Numbered from the stretch's first letter, positions 48,101-63,100 are shown. The stretch: 64,000 nucleotides of DNA from Chitinophaga sp. HK235 (GCF_018255755.1 NZ_CP073766.1:310001-374000); one strand, 5' to 3'. Translations and numbers: made by a program. The notes: generated from the sequence alone by a model not told the origin.

Positions 48101-51100
48101 TAACTACAACGGATATACGTTCACTGATAGCATGGCTGGGCCCCAAAGGTAGCAGCTACCGTCAGTGGACAACGCTGATCTCCGGCTATGAGTTATCTGT
48201 AGCAGAACAGGAATACTGGTCAGATCTGTTGCCGGGAATAATAGCAGGTAATACCCTGCTGAAAAGCCTGTCTACACCAACCACCAGTTATGCCTCCCTG
48301 TTATTGGATACAGCATATACCGGGCGCTTGCTGCGTGAAAGTCATCATGTTTATAATACACAGATCAACGATATTCTATTAAGTGCCCTGGGTGTTGCAC
48401 TTTCACGCATCACGGGAGAAACAAGCCATTACGTATTGCTGGAAAGCCACGGCCGTGAGGCACTTTCGGCCTCCATCGATATTACGCATACCAGCGGCTG
48501 GTTTACTACCATGTACCCTGTAGAGATCATCAGCGAAGGCAATGACTACGGTGCACAGCTCGTATCAGCTAAAGAAACGCTACGGGCAGTACCGGCTAAC
48601 GGTATCGGCTATGGGATACTGACAGGCTATCGTCCTGAAGGCTTACCTCGTATCAGCTTCAACTACCTCGGCCAGTTCGACGGCCAGGGAAGTACCACCA
48701 GTAATGGATGGCAGCTGGCAGGAGAGGACAGTGGCCGCCCGATAGAAGCTTCCAATGGCGACCATCACCTGATCAACATCAATGGGTTGGTGATAGGAGG
48801 CCGTCTTCAGTTCAATATCTCCGGCAGCATAGCAGCTGATCTGCTGGCCACCTTGGCAGCACAGTATCAGCAGGTGCTGGAAGAGATGATTGAATGGCTG
48901 GGTCGTGCATCCCGTACCTGGCTGACAGCCAGCGATACAGATAATATCATCTCCAATGCCTGGTTATCAGATTTGCAAGCGCAGCAGGAAGTATCCGGCA
49001 TTTACCTGGCGGGCAGCCTGCAGGAAGGCTTTATCTATCATGCGCTGCATCAGGGTGATGTTGATGATGCCTACCGCGTACAGCTGTCCTGGAATTATCA
49101 CAATACCATCAACCCGGCCCTGCTGCAACAGGCCTGGCAGTATGCACAACAGCGCTACAGTGTACTGCGTCTGCGTTTTGCCTGGGAACATGAGCTGGTG
49201 CAAATCATAGACCGTCATGGACATACCGACTGGCGTTATCTGGATATCAGTGATCAGAACAAACCTTCACAGGAAGCTTATCTGAATGAACTGATGGCGC
49301 AGGACCGTACCTTGCCTTTTGACTTGTCTGCCGGTAACCTGTTCCGGGTATATCTGGTAAAACGCGGAGATCACGAATGGAGCAGCCTTTTCAGCAACCA
49401 CCACGCGATACTGGATGGCTGGAGTATGCCATTGCTGCTCAGCTATGTACATGAAGTGTATCTGCAGCTGTTGCAAGGTAAGTCTGTAGTAGTTCGGGAA
49501 GACCAGAGTTATGCAGAAGCGCAGCGTTACCTGCAGCAACACCGCGGGGATAATGAAGCCTACTGGACTGATGCGGTGGCCCGGTTGGAAGAGCCGGAAG
49601 ACCTGAGCAGTCTGCTACGCGCAAATCAGCGTCATATCCGGTTATCGGATTATCGTCATGTGCTGCAGCCGGCAGAACAGTCCCTGGTGATCAGTGGCCC
49701 CCGCTATGAAGCGCTGAAACGCCTGAGCGCCGCCAATGGCGTAACCCTCAATGCCGTGCTGCAATATTGCTGGCACCGGCAATTGAGTCTCTATGGCAAC
49801 GCGCGTACTACCGTTGTGGGTATGACCGTCTCCGGCCGTAACCTGCCCATCAACGATATAGAACAATCCGTAGGTTTATATATCAACACGCTGCCGGTGA
49901 TCATGGAACATGACCCAGGTAGTGTATTGTCGGCCATTAAACATTTACAGGCCCATATAGGAGAGGTGAACAGCCGCAGCGATGTGAACCTGGGAAGGCT
50001 GAATCCCGGCGCCGGACGCCTGTTCAGCAGCCTGTTTGTGTTTGAGAACTATCCGTTACCAGCCGGAGAAGAGGGGCAGTTATCTATACAATTCAGGGGT
50101 AGTATGGAGAAGCTGGACTATCCGCTGGCGGTAGTCGCATCAGAACGTGGTCAGGTAGTGAGTCTGCAGCTCAAATATGCAGCGGAATTATTTGATGACG
50201 CTATCATTGCACAACTGCTCTCCGGTGTGGAACTCATCCTGGAGCAACTAATAACACATCCGGATATCACAGTATCATCGCTGGTACATCTGCGCGAAGC
50301 GCAATATCAGCAAATAATCTTCGACTGGAACAATACCGTTCGTGATTATCCTGCTGACAAAACCATTCATCAGCTGTTTGAAGAACAGGTACGCAGTACC
50401 CCTCACGCTCCGGCGGTGGTCTATGAAGAAACACGGCTTACCTATGCCGAACTAAATGAAAAAGCCAACCGGCTGGCGGCGTATCTGCGTGAACGTTATA
50501 CCATTCAGCCGGATGACCTGGTTACACTTGTACTCGATCGTACTGCAGATATACTGACGGCCATCCTTGCTGTGCTGAAGGCCGGAGCGGCCTATGTGCC
50601 GGTATCACCGGATTATCCGGATGAACGTATTCATTACATCCTGGAGGATACCCGTACCAAGGTAGTGCTGACGAACGAAATTTATATAGAAAGATTACAA
50701 ACAACGGACCTTTCTGTAGGTATTGAGGCAATAGATACCGCTGTTTTATGGGAGGAAACGCTGAAGGGTTATAAAACTGAAAACCTTGTTCCGCTGGCGG
50801 CTTCAACAGATCTGGCTTATGTGATTTACACAAGCGGAACCACGGGTGCTGCCAAAGGTGTGATGATACAGCATCGCAGCGTGATCAACCTGATCAGTGC
50901 ATTGGTGCCGGTGCATACACTGGACCGGCATGAACGGGTGGGCTGTTATTCCAACTATGTATTTGATGCGTTTGTATATGAGGCATTCCCTGTATTAGCC
51001 AATGGTAATACCTTATACCTGTATCCGGACAGTATCAGAACCGCCTCGGATGCGTTACGCAGCTATATCGGCAAAGAGCGTATAACCGTTACATTTATCC

Positions 51101-54100
51101 CGCCGGTGTTGTTACGTGAGTTCCTGTCTGCTCCTACCGGTCTGTCATTGATATTTACCGGTGGTGAACAATTGCCGGACCTGAGCGATATTCCTTTCGA
51201 GGGCACCTTGCTGAATGAATATGGTCCAACAGAAGCTACCGTGTGTGCTACGATACACCCTTATCATCCGGGCGACAGCACTGCCAATATCGGCCGTCCA
51301 TTGGCTAACACGACCGTGTATGTATTGGATGGAGCCGGAAAACCTGTGCCGGTGGGCGCTATCGGAGAATTGTATATCGGTGGAGCCGGTGTGGCAAGAG
51401 GTTATTTGAATCAACCCACGCTGACGGCTACACGTTTTATCACTGATCCATTCGCTGGGGGAGATGCGCGGCTGTACAAAACCGGAGACCTGGTAAGACA
51501 GTTGCCCAATGGAGAGCTGGAATACGTTAGCCGTGCGGACTTCCAGGTGAAGATCAGGGGTTATCGTATAGAACTGGGCGAGATAGAACATCGCATGGCC
51601 GGCTATCCGGACATAAAACAGGCGGTGGTGCTGGTGAAAGAACAGTCCGGTGGTAACAAATACCTGGCTGGTTATTATGTGGCCGATGAGGTTTTAAATC
51701 ATGAACACATATTGGAATACCTGGGCTCCTATCTGCCGGAATACATGTTGCCGGCGGTGTTAGTACATCTTGTACAGTTACCGTTGACGATCAACGGCAA
51801 GCTAGATCGTCGTGCTTTACCGGAACCTGTATTTACAGACGGTGATCATTACCGCGCTCCGGAGAATGATACGGAAGCAGCTATGTGCGCTATTTATGGA
51901 CAGGTGTTGGGAATATCCGGCGATAAGATCGGCGTGGATGATGACTTCTTCCGGCTGGGTGGAGACTCTATTGTGAGTATCCAGCTGGTGAGCCGTCTGC
52001 GTCAACAGGCGGATATTCATGTCACCGTGAAGGATATCTTCCGTTACCGCACCATTGCCTCGTTATATACGAACGTGATTGCTGCAGGTACTACAGCTGC
52101 GGTACAACTGGAAACAGAGCAGGGCATCCTCTCCGGAGAAGTGCCGTTGCTGCCGATACAGCGCTGGTTCTTTACCAATGTTTCCACCGGACTGCTGCCG
52201 AAGTACCATCACTGGAACCAGTCATTCCTGATCAGTGTTCCCGTGTTGGATATAACACTGCTGGAACGCACACTGACAGTGTTGTTCAACTATCATGACG
52301 GGCTGCGTTTACGCTATCGTCCTGATGGTACACAATATTACAGTGAAGAAGTGACCAGCGTAGATGTTCGGCGTCTGGATATCCGCACCCTGGAAACGCC
52401 GGAAGCCCTGCATACTTTACTGACCTCCTGGCAGTCGGATTTTGATGTCTATGGAGACCGGTTATTACAAGCCGGCTACCTGGAAGGTTATGCAGACGGG
52501 CGTGCCCGCCTCTTCCTGGCGGCCCATCACTTGTTGATAGATACGGTGAGCTGGCGTATGCTGGTGGCAGATATGGAACGTATTTACAATCATTTATCAG
52601 CAGTAACTATAACGGATATACGTTCATTGATAGGATGGTTAGGCCCCAAAGGCAGCAGCTACCGTCAATGGACAACGCTGATCTCCGGCTATGAGTTGTC
52701 TGTAACAGAACAGGAATACTGGTCTGATCTGTTGCCGGGAATAAAAGCGGGTAATGCTGTTTTATCAGCGTTGGCGGTTAAAGATAAAAGTAATGCGCTG
52801 CTGACGCTGGATGCAGCGTATACCGGCCGCTTATTGCGTGAAAGTCATCATGTTTATAATACGCAAATTAATGATATGCTGTTAAGCGCCCTGGGTGTTG
52901 CACTCTCGCGTATTACAGGAGAAACAAGTCATTATATATTGCTGGAAAGCCACGGCCGTGAGGCACTTTCTTCCTCCATCGATATCACACATACCAGTGG
53001 CTGGTTTACCACTATGTACCCTGTGGAGATCATCAGCGAAGGTGATGATTATGGTATACAGCTGGTAGCAGCTAAAGAAACGCTACGTGCCGTACCAACT
53101 AACGGTATCGGCTATGGGATACTCACGGGCTACCGTCCGGAAGGTTTACCTCGTATCAGCTTCAACTACCTCGGTCAGTTCGACGGCCAGGAAAGTGCCG
53201 GCAGCAATGGATGGCAGCTGACCGGAGAAGACAGCGGCCGGCAGTTAGATGTTTCCAACGGAGATCATCACCTGATCAACATTAACGGGCTGGTGATAGG
53301 AGGCCGTCTTCAGTTCAGTATCTCCGGCAGCCTGGCAGCTGATCTGCTGACCACACTGGCAGCACAATATCAGCAGGTGCTGGAAGAGATGATCGAATGG
53401 CTGGGCCGTGCATCCCGTACCTGGCTGACGGCCAGCGATACAGATAATATCATCTCCAACGCCTGGTTGTCTGTATTGCAATCCCGGCAGGAGGTGTCCG
53501 GCGTTTATCTGGCAGGCAGTCTGCAGGAAGGTTTTATCTACCATGCCCTGCATCAGGGAGACGTAGACGACGCCTACCGCGTGCAACTGTTCTGGGATTA
53601 TCACAATGCCATCAACCCGGCTCTGTTGCAACAGGCCTGGCAGTATGCGCAGCAGCGCTACAGCGCCCTGCGTCTGCGCTTTGCCTGGGAACATGAGCTG
53701 GTACAGATTATAGACCGCCATGGGCATATCGATTGGCGTTATCTGGATATCAGCAATCAGGACAAAACCTCGCAGGAGGCTTATCTGAATGAACTGATGG
53801 TACGGGATCGTACCTTGTCCTTCGATCTGTCTGCTGGTAACCTGTTCCGGGTATACCTCGTGAAATGCGGAGAGCATGACTGGAGCTGCCTTTTCAGTAA
53901 TCACCACGCTATATTGGATGGCTGGAGTATGCCGTTGCTGCTCAATTACATACATGAAGTGTATCTGCAGCTGTTGCAGGGAGTGCCTGTAGTGGTGCGG
54001 GAAGACCAGAGCTATGCCGGGGCGCAGCGTTACCTGCAGCAACACCGTCAGGATAATGAGGCCTACTGGACCGCTGCAGTGGCCCGGTTGGAAGAGCAGG

Positions 54101-57100
54101 AAGACCTGAGCAGTCTGCTGCGTGCAGACCAGCGTCATATCCGGTTATCGGCTTATCGTCATATTCTGCAGCCGGCAGAAAAGGCCCTGCTGATTGGCGG
54201 TACACGCTATGAGGTGCTGAAACGTTTGTGTGCTGCCAATGGTGTTACGCTTAATGCCTTGCTGCAATACTGCTGGCACCGGCAGCTGAGCCTTTATGGC
54301 AACACCCGTACAACCGTAGTGGGCATGACCGTCTCCGGCCGTAACCTGCCGATCAACGATATAGAACAATCCGTAGGTCTATATATCAACACACTTCCGG
54401 TGATCATGGAACATAGTGCTGGTAGTGTGTTGACAGCCATTAAACATTTACAAGCACATATCGGAGAGGTGAACAGCCGCAGCGATGTGAACCTGGGAAG
54501 ACTGAACCCTGGCGGTGATCGTCTGTTCAGCAGCCTGTTTGTATTTGAGAACTATCCGGTGCCGGCAGGGGCAAATGGAGAAGAGGGTTTGTTGTCTATC
54601 CGGTTCAGGAGCAGTATGGAGAAGCTGGACTATCCGCTGGCCGTGATGGTGGCAGAGCAAGGCCCTGAGATCAGCTTTAGCATCAAATATGCAGCAGAGT
54701 TATTTGATGATGCTGTCATCGGACAATTGCTCTCCGGTGTGGAACTGATCCTGGAGCAATTAACAAAACATCCGGATATCACAGTATCCTCGCTGGTACA
54801 TCTGCGCGAAGCGCAATACCAGCAAATGATCTTCGACTGGAACAATACCGTTCGTGATTATCCTGCTGATAAAACCATCCATCAGCTGTTTGAAGAACAG
54901 GTGAAAGCGAGTCCTGATGCTATAGCGCTGGTATATGAGGATATACAGTTGTCTTATACAGCATTGAATGCTAAAGCTAACCGGCTTGCAGCGTATCTGC
55001 GTGAGCGTTATACCATTCAGCCGGATGATCTGATCGCACTTGTCCTGGATCGTACAGCAGATATGCTGCCGGCCATCCTTGCTGTGCTGAAGGCCGGAGC
55101 TGCCTATGTGCCGGTATCGCCGGATTATCCGGATGAACGTATCCACTACATCCTGGCAGATACCCGAACCAAAGTGGTGCTGGCCAACGGCATTCATGTA
55201 GAGAGATTGCAAACAACAGATCTTTCTGCTGGTATTGAAGTGATGGATTCCGCTGTTTTATGGGATGAAAAACTGAAAGGCTATGCAGCACAAAATCTTA
55301 CTCCGTTGGGGTCTTCAACAGACCTGGCCTATGTGATCTACACCAGTGGTACCACCGGACAGCCTAAAGGAGTGATGATAGAGCACCATAGCGTGCTGAA
55401 TACGGTCGGCAGTATCCGCGAGGCATATGATTTCACGAAAGCCTGCCGCATCGCTGCATACACAGCCTATGTGTTTGACGTATCTGTGTCAGAGTTCTTC
55501 ATATCCCTGTTATATGGTAATGAATTACATCTGTTGAGTGATGAGTTGAGAACAGATGCAGATGCTATCAGTGCTTATGCACTGAAAAATGAAATCAACT
55601 ACCTGTACCTGCCACCGGCCATGCTGGCCCTGTTGCCGCGTATTTCCTATCCGGCCCTGGAGGCAGTGATTTATGCGGGAGAACCCTGTGCCCCGGAAAC
55701 AGGTAAATACTGGTCTGCGCACAAACGCCTGTATAACTATTACGGGCCTACGGAAACGACTATCTACGCTACCGGAAAACGGATTGAAGATGGTGATACA
55801 CATCTGATCGGCCGCCCTGTGGCCAATACACAAACCTATATACTGGACCAGGAGCTTAGACCTGTACCGCCAGGAGTGGCTGGCGAATTGTATATAGGTG
55901 GCGCCGGTGTAGCACGTGGATACCTGAATCAACCGGAGCTCACACAGCAGCGGTTCATAGACAATCCTTTCAGACATCCGGCTGAAAATAACAAACTGTA
56001 TAAAACCGGTGATCTGGTAAGATACCAGCCGGACGGCAATATTGAATACATCGGCCGTGTCGACTTCCAGGTGAAGATCAGGGGGTATCGTATAGAACCG
56101 GGCGAGATAGAACACTGTATGGCCAGCCATCCAGGTATAGAACAAGCAGTGGTGCTGGTGATGGAGCAAGACGGTGGTAACAGGTCTCTGGCTGGTTATT
56201 ATGTGGCGAATGAGTCTTTGAATCATGAATCCATCCTGGAATACCTGGGGGCCTATCTGCCCGAATACATGCTGCCGGTAGCCCTGGTGCACCTGCAGGA
56301 GTTGCCGTTGACCATCAACGGCAAGCTGGACCGCCGCGCTCTACCCGATCCTGTATTTACCGACAGTAATTATTACCGTGCTCCGGAAAATGATACAGAA
56401 GCAGCCATGTGCGCCGTCTATGGAGAGATATTGGGAATAGCGCCGGAAAAAATCGGAACAGACGATGATTTCTTCCGATTGGGTGGTAACAGTATCATGG
56501 CTATCCGTCTGGTGAACCGGTTAAAAACCGTGATGGATATACGAACAAATATATCGGCAGTATTTACCTGCCGTACTGTCCGTAAACTGGTGGCTCACTT
56601 ACACAGCGATGTTGCTGAAAACGTAAACATAACTGTACCGGTTGTCACTTCTCCGGAAGAACAATTATTATCCTTTGCCCAGGAGCGCCTGTGGTTCATC
56701 GAAAATTATGAAGGTGGTAGCAACGCCTATAACATTCCGGTGGTCATGCAGTTGCACCCTGAGGTAGAAAGAGAATGCCTGATGCAGGCATTGCGTACTA
56801 TTGTACAGCGTCATGAGGTATTAAGAAGTGTAATCAGGGTGGGTAAAGATGGACATGGTTATCAGGTGGTGATGGATGATACTGCCTATCCGTTGCAGAT
56901 TACTGAAAAAATATTGCTGACCAGGCAGGAACTGGACAGTGCACTGGCGGCAGACGCGAATCATGTGTTCAGACTGGAAGAAGAATATCCTGTGCGGGTA
57001 GCGATATACCATATACAGGGAGAAGATTATCTGAGCCTGGTGCTGCATCATATTGCGTTTGACGGCTGGTCGGCGGATATTCTGCAGCGTGAATTACAAC

Positions 57101-60100
57101 AACATTATTATCATTATGTGGCACTGCAGGCAAATGATACCGCCAAAGCAGCAGCCCTGGCAATGTCTCCATTGCCTTTGCAGTATAAGGATTTTGCGCT
57201 GTGGCAACGCCGGTATCTGACCGGTGCAGCACTGGACAAACAACTATCTTACTGGAGGAATAAATTGTCTGGCTATGAAACACTGCAGCTGCCTACGGAT
57301 AAGCCCCGTCCGGCAAAAGTGAGTTATGCAGGGGCAGACCTGCTGTTTAGTCTGGATAAAACTACCAGCGATAAGCTAAGGGCTGTCTCCTATGAGCTGG
57401 AAGTGAGTATGTACAGCCTGCTGCTGAGTGGTTACTACCTGTTGCTGAGTGCTTACAGCAACCAGCGGGATATTGTGCTGGGTAGCCCTACCACCAACCG
57501 GCACTACAGTGAAATTGCGGATGTTATCGGATTTTTCGTAAATACACTTGCCCTGCGGGAAGAAATAAACCCTGAACAACGGGTAACGGATTTTATCCGC
57601 CAGGTGGGAGCTTCTGTAGTGACTGCGCAGTTGTATCAGGACCTTCCTTTTGAAAAGCTGGTGGAAGAACTGAAAATAACACCGGATGCTTCCCGTCATC
57701 CTGTGGTACAGGTAATATTTGATGGACATAACTTCGGCAGACACAACACATCTGAAGACCGCAGTTTATTTAGACCATATGGCAGACAGACAGATTTTAA
57801 GGTGGCTAAATTTGATTTGTCTGTGGTGATCAGCGATAGCGGTGAGGATATCCAGGGGGCATTTAACTACGCTACCAGCTTGTTTAAGGAAAGCACAATA
57901 GCCGGTTATATTGATACCTACAAGGAAATTTTAAGTCAGCTGTCTGCCCTTGTGAAAACCAGTGATCAACAAATAAAATCATTGCGTTACGCAGATGAGG
58001 CAGCGTATGATAAAATCAAACATCAGCATAACGATACAGCGAAACTGTATCCCACAACAGCCACTATTCACGGATTATTTGAAGCTCAGGTGGCGCAGGT
58101 ACCCGACCAGTTGGCAGTTGTACGTGGAGACCGGAGACTGACCTACCGTGAATTAAATGAACAGGCCAATCAGCTGGCAGCCTACCTGAAGAAAAATTTT
58201 GATGTGCAGCCGGATGACCTGATCGTACTCTGCATGGACCGTTCGGTAGATATGCTGATAGCGGTGTTGGCTATCCTCAAGGCAGGAGGGGCCTATGTTC
58301 CGGCCGATGTTGCTCATCCCGGTGACAGGCTACGTTATATCATCAGTGATACACGCACCAAAGTGGTACTGAGCAACGAACAGCATACAGAACGAATCAG
58401 GTCACTGACAGAAGGACTTTCCTTAAAGGTGCTCAATACAGAAGATATTTATTTCCAGACGAGTTTGTCTGTGAGATATAGTGGCGAAAATGCGGCGATG
58501 GCAATAGTGCCCTCACAGCTGGCCTATGTTATTTATACCAGCGGTACAACAGGCCGTTCCAAAGGCGTGATGGTAGAGCATCGGAATGTGGTCAACTATC
58601 TGTTTAATGTACAGGATATCTTGCCGGAAGATCTCACCCGTGTTGATTTTTCAGGGAATTTATCTTTCGACCTATCGGTAACGACTACCCTGTATCCGTT
58701 GTGCTTTGGCAAATGCCTGTATATTTTTGAAGGCAGCATAACAGATGTGACAGCTTATGAACAACATCTGATCACCCATGGTATCGAACTGGTGAAAAGC
58801 ACACCAGCATACCTGTCGTTGCTGAACAATCCCGAAGTACATGTGAAAACGGCCATTGTAGGAGGGGAGAAATTGTTGCGTCATCAGATCAGCCGGATAC
58901 TTTCCCGCTTTACAACTATCATTGACGAATACGGCCCAACAGAAACTACGGTGGGAGCTACTTATTATCGTATAGACGATACCGTTACCGAATTTTCCAT
59001 CGGCAAGGCTTATCATCATTACAGCATTTATGTGCTGGATGATCAGCTGCGCCCTGTGCCAACAGGAGCTATCGGAGAGCTTTATATTGGCGGAGCAGGG
59101 GTTTCGCGTGGATATCTGAATCAGCAGGAACTGACCCGTGAACGTTTTATAGAGAATCCTTTTGGCAATGGTTATCTGTATAAAACCGGCGACGCAGTAA
59201 GATACCTTCCGGATGGTAATCTGGAATACATTGGTCGTACAGACTTCCAGGTGAAGATCCGTGGTTACCGTATAGAACCTGCTGAGATAGAACATCAGCT
59301 GGTGGCTTATCCCGGCATCACGGATGCGGTAGTGCTGGCGAGAGAGCAGGCTGAGGGTATCCATTATCTGACGGGTTATTACGTATCTGCTGCAACACCG
59401 GATGAAGAGATATTACGTGACTATCTGGGTAGTTATCTGCCTGAATATATGATCCCATCTGTGCTGATACGGCTGGATGCCTTGCCACTGACGGCTAACG
59501 GAAAGCTGGACCGTCGTGCTTTGCCGGATCCTGCTTTTACGGGAGAGGGCAGTTATGAGGCACCCGCTAATGCAATGGAGAAACAATTGTGCGCCATATT
59601 TGGTGAAGTACTGGAACTGGCCGTGGACCGAATAAGTGTCACAGATGACTTCTTCCGTCTCGGAGGTAACAGTATTATGGCGATCCGGCTGGTAAACCGG
59701 CTGAATACCTTGCCGGGCGTAAAAACAGGTGTATCAGCAGTGTTTAATTGCCGCACCATTCGCAAACTGTCGGCTGTGTTACAGGAGGATACTGGAGATC
59801 ATGTAACCATTACGCCACCTGTTATCAGCAGTCCGGAAGAGCAGTTGTTATCCTTCGCCCAGGAGCGTTTATGGTTTATAGAGAACTATGAAGGTGGTAG
59901 TAATGCCTACAATGTACCACTGGTACTGAAGTTGCAGGAGCACGTGAACACGGAAAATATGTTACTGGCGCTGCGCGCCGTTATGCACCGCCATGAAGTA
60001 CTGAGAAGCAGGATAAGAACGACAGAAGAAGGATTGAGTTATCAGGAGGTTCAGGACGATAGGGTGTCTCCGCTGGAAATAGGCAGGAAGGAGCTGCCTT

Positions 60101-63100
60101 CTGAAGCTGTGCTGCATGCGGAACTCGCGGCACAAGCCAATCGTGTATTCCGGCTGGTGGAAGAACTGCCGGTCAGCATAACGTTCTATACACTTCCAGC
60201 GGAAGTGCATTATCTGAGTATTGTGCTGCACCATATTGCATTTGACGGATGGTCTACTGAGATTCTGCTGCGCGACTTATCGGATTATTATCATCATTAT
60301 GAATACCTCGCTGCCGGCGATGCTGTACAGGCAGAAAAATATCTGCCTGCGCCGCTGCCTTTGCAGTATAAGGATTTTGCGTTGTGGCAGCGCCATTACC
60401 TGAAAGGGGCTGTGCTGGACAGGCAATTGTCTTACTGGAGAGACAAGCTGTCTGGTTATGAAACGCTGCATCTGCCAACAGATAAACCTCGTCCGGGGAA
60501 TATCAGCTATGAAGGAGCGAATATATCTTTTGTAGTAGATAAGGCTACCAGCGAAGGTTTACGGGTTATCTCCCGTGAACTGGAAGTGAGTATGTACAGC
60601 GTGCTGCTGAGTGGTTACTATCTGTTGCTGAGTGCTTATAGTAACCAGCAGGATATTGTGGTGGGCAGCCTTGTTGCCAACCGCCATTACGGGGAGATAG
60701 CAGACCTGATCGGTTTCTTTGTGAATACACTGGTGCTGCGGGAAGAAATAGATCCGGAACAACGGATAACAGACTTTATCCGTCAGGTAGGTACTGCTGT
60801 GATTGAAGCCCAGTTGCACCAGGACCTTCCCTTCGAGAAGCTGGTGGATGAACTGGATGTAGAGCCGGACGTATCACGTCATCCGGTATTCCAGACGACT
60901 TTCAATATGCAGGCGTTTGGTGGCCGGGAAGGAGCAGATCAGCTGTTCCAGCCTTATCAGCAACCCGGGCAGTACAACGTTGCCAAATATGATCTGACCG
61001 TAATGCTCAATGATAGCGGAGAAGAGATTTACGGCACCTTTAACTATGCAACGGCATTGTTTGAAGCGGATACCATCACGGGCTTTATTACTACTTATAC
61101 AACTATTCTGTCGCAGCTGGTGTCAGGAAAAGGTGCTCAGCTGAAATCGCTGCACTACCTGGATGAATCGGGTCTTGCCACCATGCTGCGTCACAGCAGG
61201 GGAGTGGAGCAACCATTTGCTGCTGATAAAACCATCCATCAGCTGTTTGAGGAACAGGTACGCAGTAGGCCTCAGGCTCCGGCGGTGGTATATGAAGAAA
61301 CACGGCTTACTTATGCTGAACTAAACGAAAGGGCTAACCGGCTGGCAGCGTATCTGCGTGAGCGTTATACTATCCGGCCAGATGACCTGATCGCACTCGT
61401 ACTCGATCGTACAGCAGACATGCTGACGGCCATCCTGGCCGTGCTGAAGGCCGGAGCTGCTTATGTGCCGGTATCACCGGATTATCCGGATGAACGTATT
61501 CACTATATCCTGGCGGATACCCGTACCAAAGTAGTGCTGACGAATGAAGTTTATAAAGAAAGATTACAGACTGCTGCCAGTGTTGAAGTGGTAGGTGCTG
61601 TTTTATGGGAAGATAAATTGAAGACATATGATGCAGAAAACCTTGCTCCACTGGCGGCTTCAACAGATCTTGCCTATGTAATTTACACCAGTGGAACCAC
61701 CGGAGTTGCCAAAGGTGTAATGGTGCAGCATCGCAGCGTCATCAACCTGATTACCGCACTGGTGCCGGCGCATACACTGGACCGGCATGAACGGGTGGGC
61801 TGTTATTCCAACTATGTATTTGATGCATTTGTGTATGAAGCATTTCCTGCTTTGGCAAACGGTAATACCTTATACCTGTACCCGGATAGTATCAGAACCG
61901 CCCCGGATGCACTACGTAGCTATATCAGTAAGGAGCGTATATCCGTTACATTTATTCCGCCGGTGTTGTTGCGTGAGTTCCTCTCTGTACCTACCGGTCT
62001 GTCATTGATATTTACTGGTGGTGAACAATTACCGGACCTGAGTGATATACCTTTCGAGGGTACCTTGCTCAATGAATATGGTCCTACGGAAGCAACCGTA
62101 TGTGCTACAATGCATCCTTACCATCCGGGAGACAGCACAGCCAATATCGGCCGTCCGCTGGCCAATACCACGGTGTATGTGCTGGACCAATTGGGTAGAT
62201 CTGTACCCGTGGGTGCTATCGGAGAACTGCATATCGGTGGGGCCGGTGTAGCACGAGGTTATTTGAACCAACCATCACTGACGGCTACACGCTTTGTGGC
62301 AGATCCATTTACCGGCGGTAATGCGAGGCTGTACAAAACCGGAGACCTGGTAAGACAGTTGCCGGATGGCAACCTGGAATATATCGGCCGTGCCGACTTT
62401 CAGGTGAAGATCAGAGGTTATCGTATAGAGCTGGGCGAGATAGAACACCGTATGGCTGGCTACGATGGCATAAAACGAGCCGTGGTGCTGGTAAAGGAAC
62501 AGGCTGGAGGTAACAAATACCTGACTGGTTATTATGTGGCAGATGAAGCTTTGAATCATGCATCCATCCTGGATTACCTGGGCTCGTATCTGCCAGATTA
62601 TATGTTGCCGGCATTGTTGATACATCTGGTGCAATTACCGTTGACCATCAACGGCAAGTTAGACCGCCGCGCTTTACCCGATCCGGTATTTACCGACAGT
62701 GATCATTACCGTGCTCCGGAGAATGATACAGAGGCAACGATGTGTGCCATCTATGGTCAGGTGCTGGGCATATCCGGCGATAAGATAGGCGTGGATGATG
62801 ATTTCTTCCGGCTGGGTGGGGATTCCATCGTAAGTATCCAGCTGGTAAGCCGTTTGCGTCAACAGGCGGGTATTCACATCACCGTAAAAGACATCTTCCG
62901 TTATCGCACCATTGCCTCGTTGTATACGAATGTGATTGCAGCAGGTGCTACGTCTTCTGTACAACTGGAAACAGAACAGGGCATCCTGTCCGGGGAAGTA
63001 CCGTTGCTACCGATACAGCGCTGGTTCTTTACCAATGTCTCCAATGGACTGCTGCCGAAGTACCATCACTGGAACCAGTCTTTCCTGATCAGCGTACCGG

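Noticed and set aside
53245..54138. Minus-strand open frame of 297 codons, and similar ones (for example 55525-56292, 58672-59364, 5492-6184)
   Set aside because: They lie opposite NRPS coding sequence, recur at the same place in each repeated module, and show no recognizable domain; they are shadows of the plus-strand frame.
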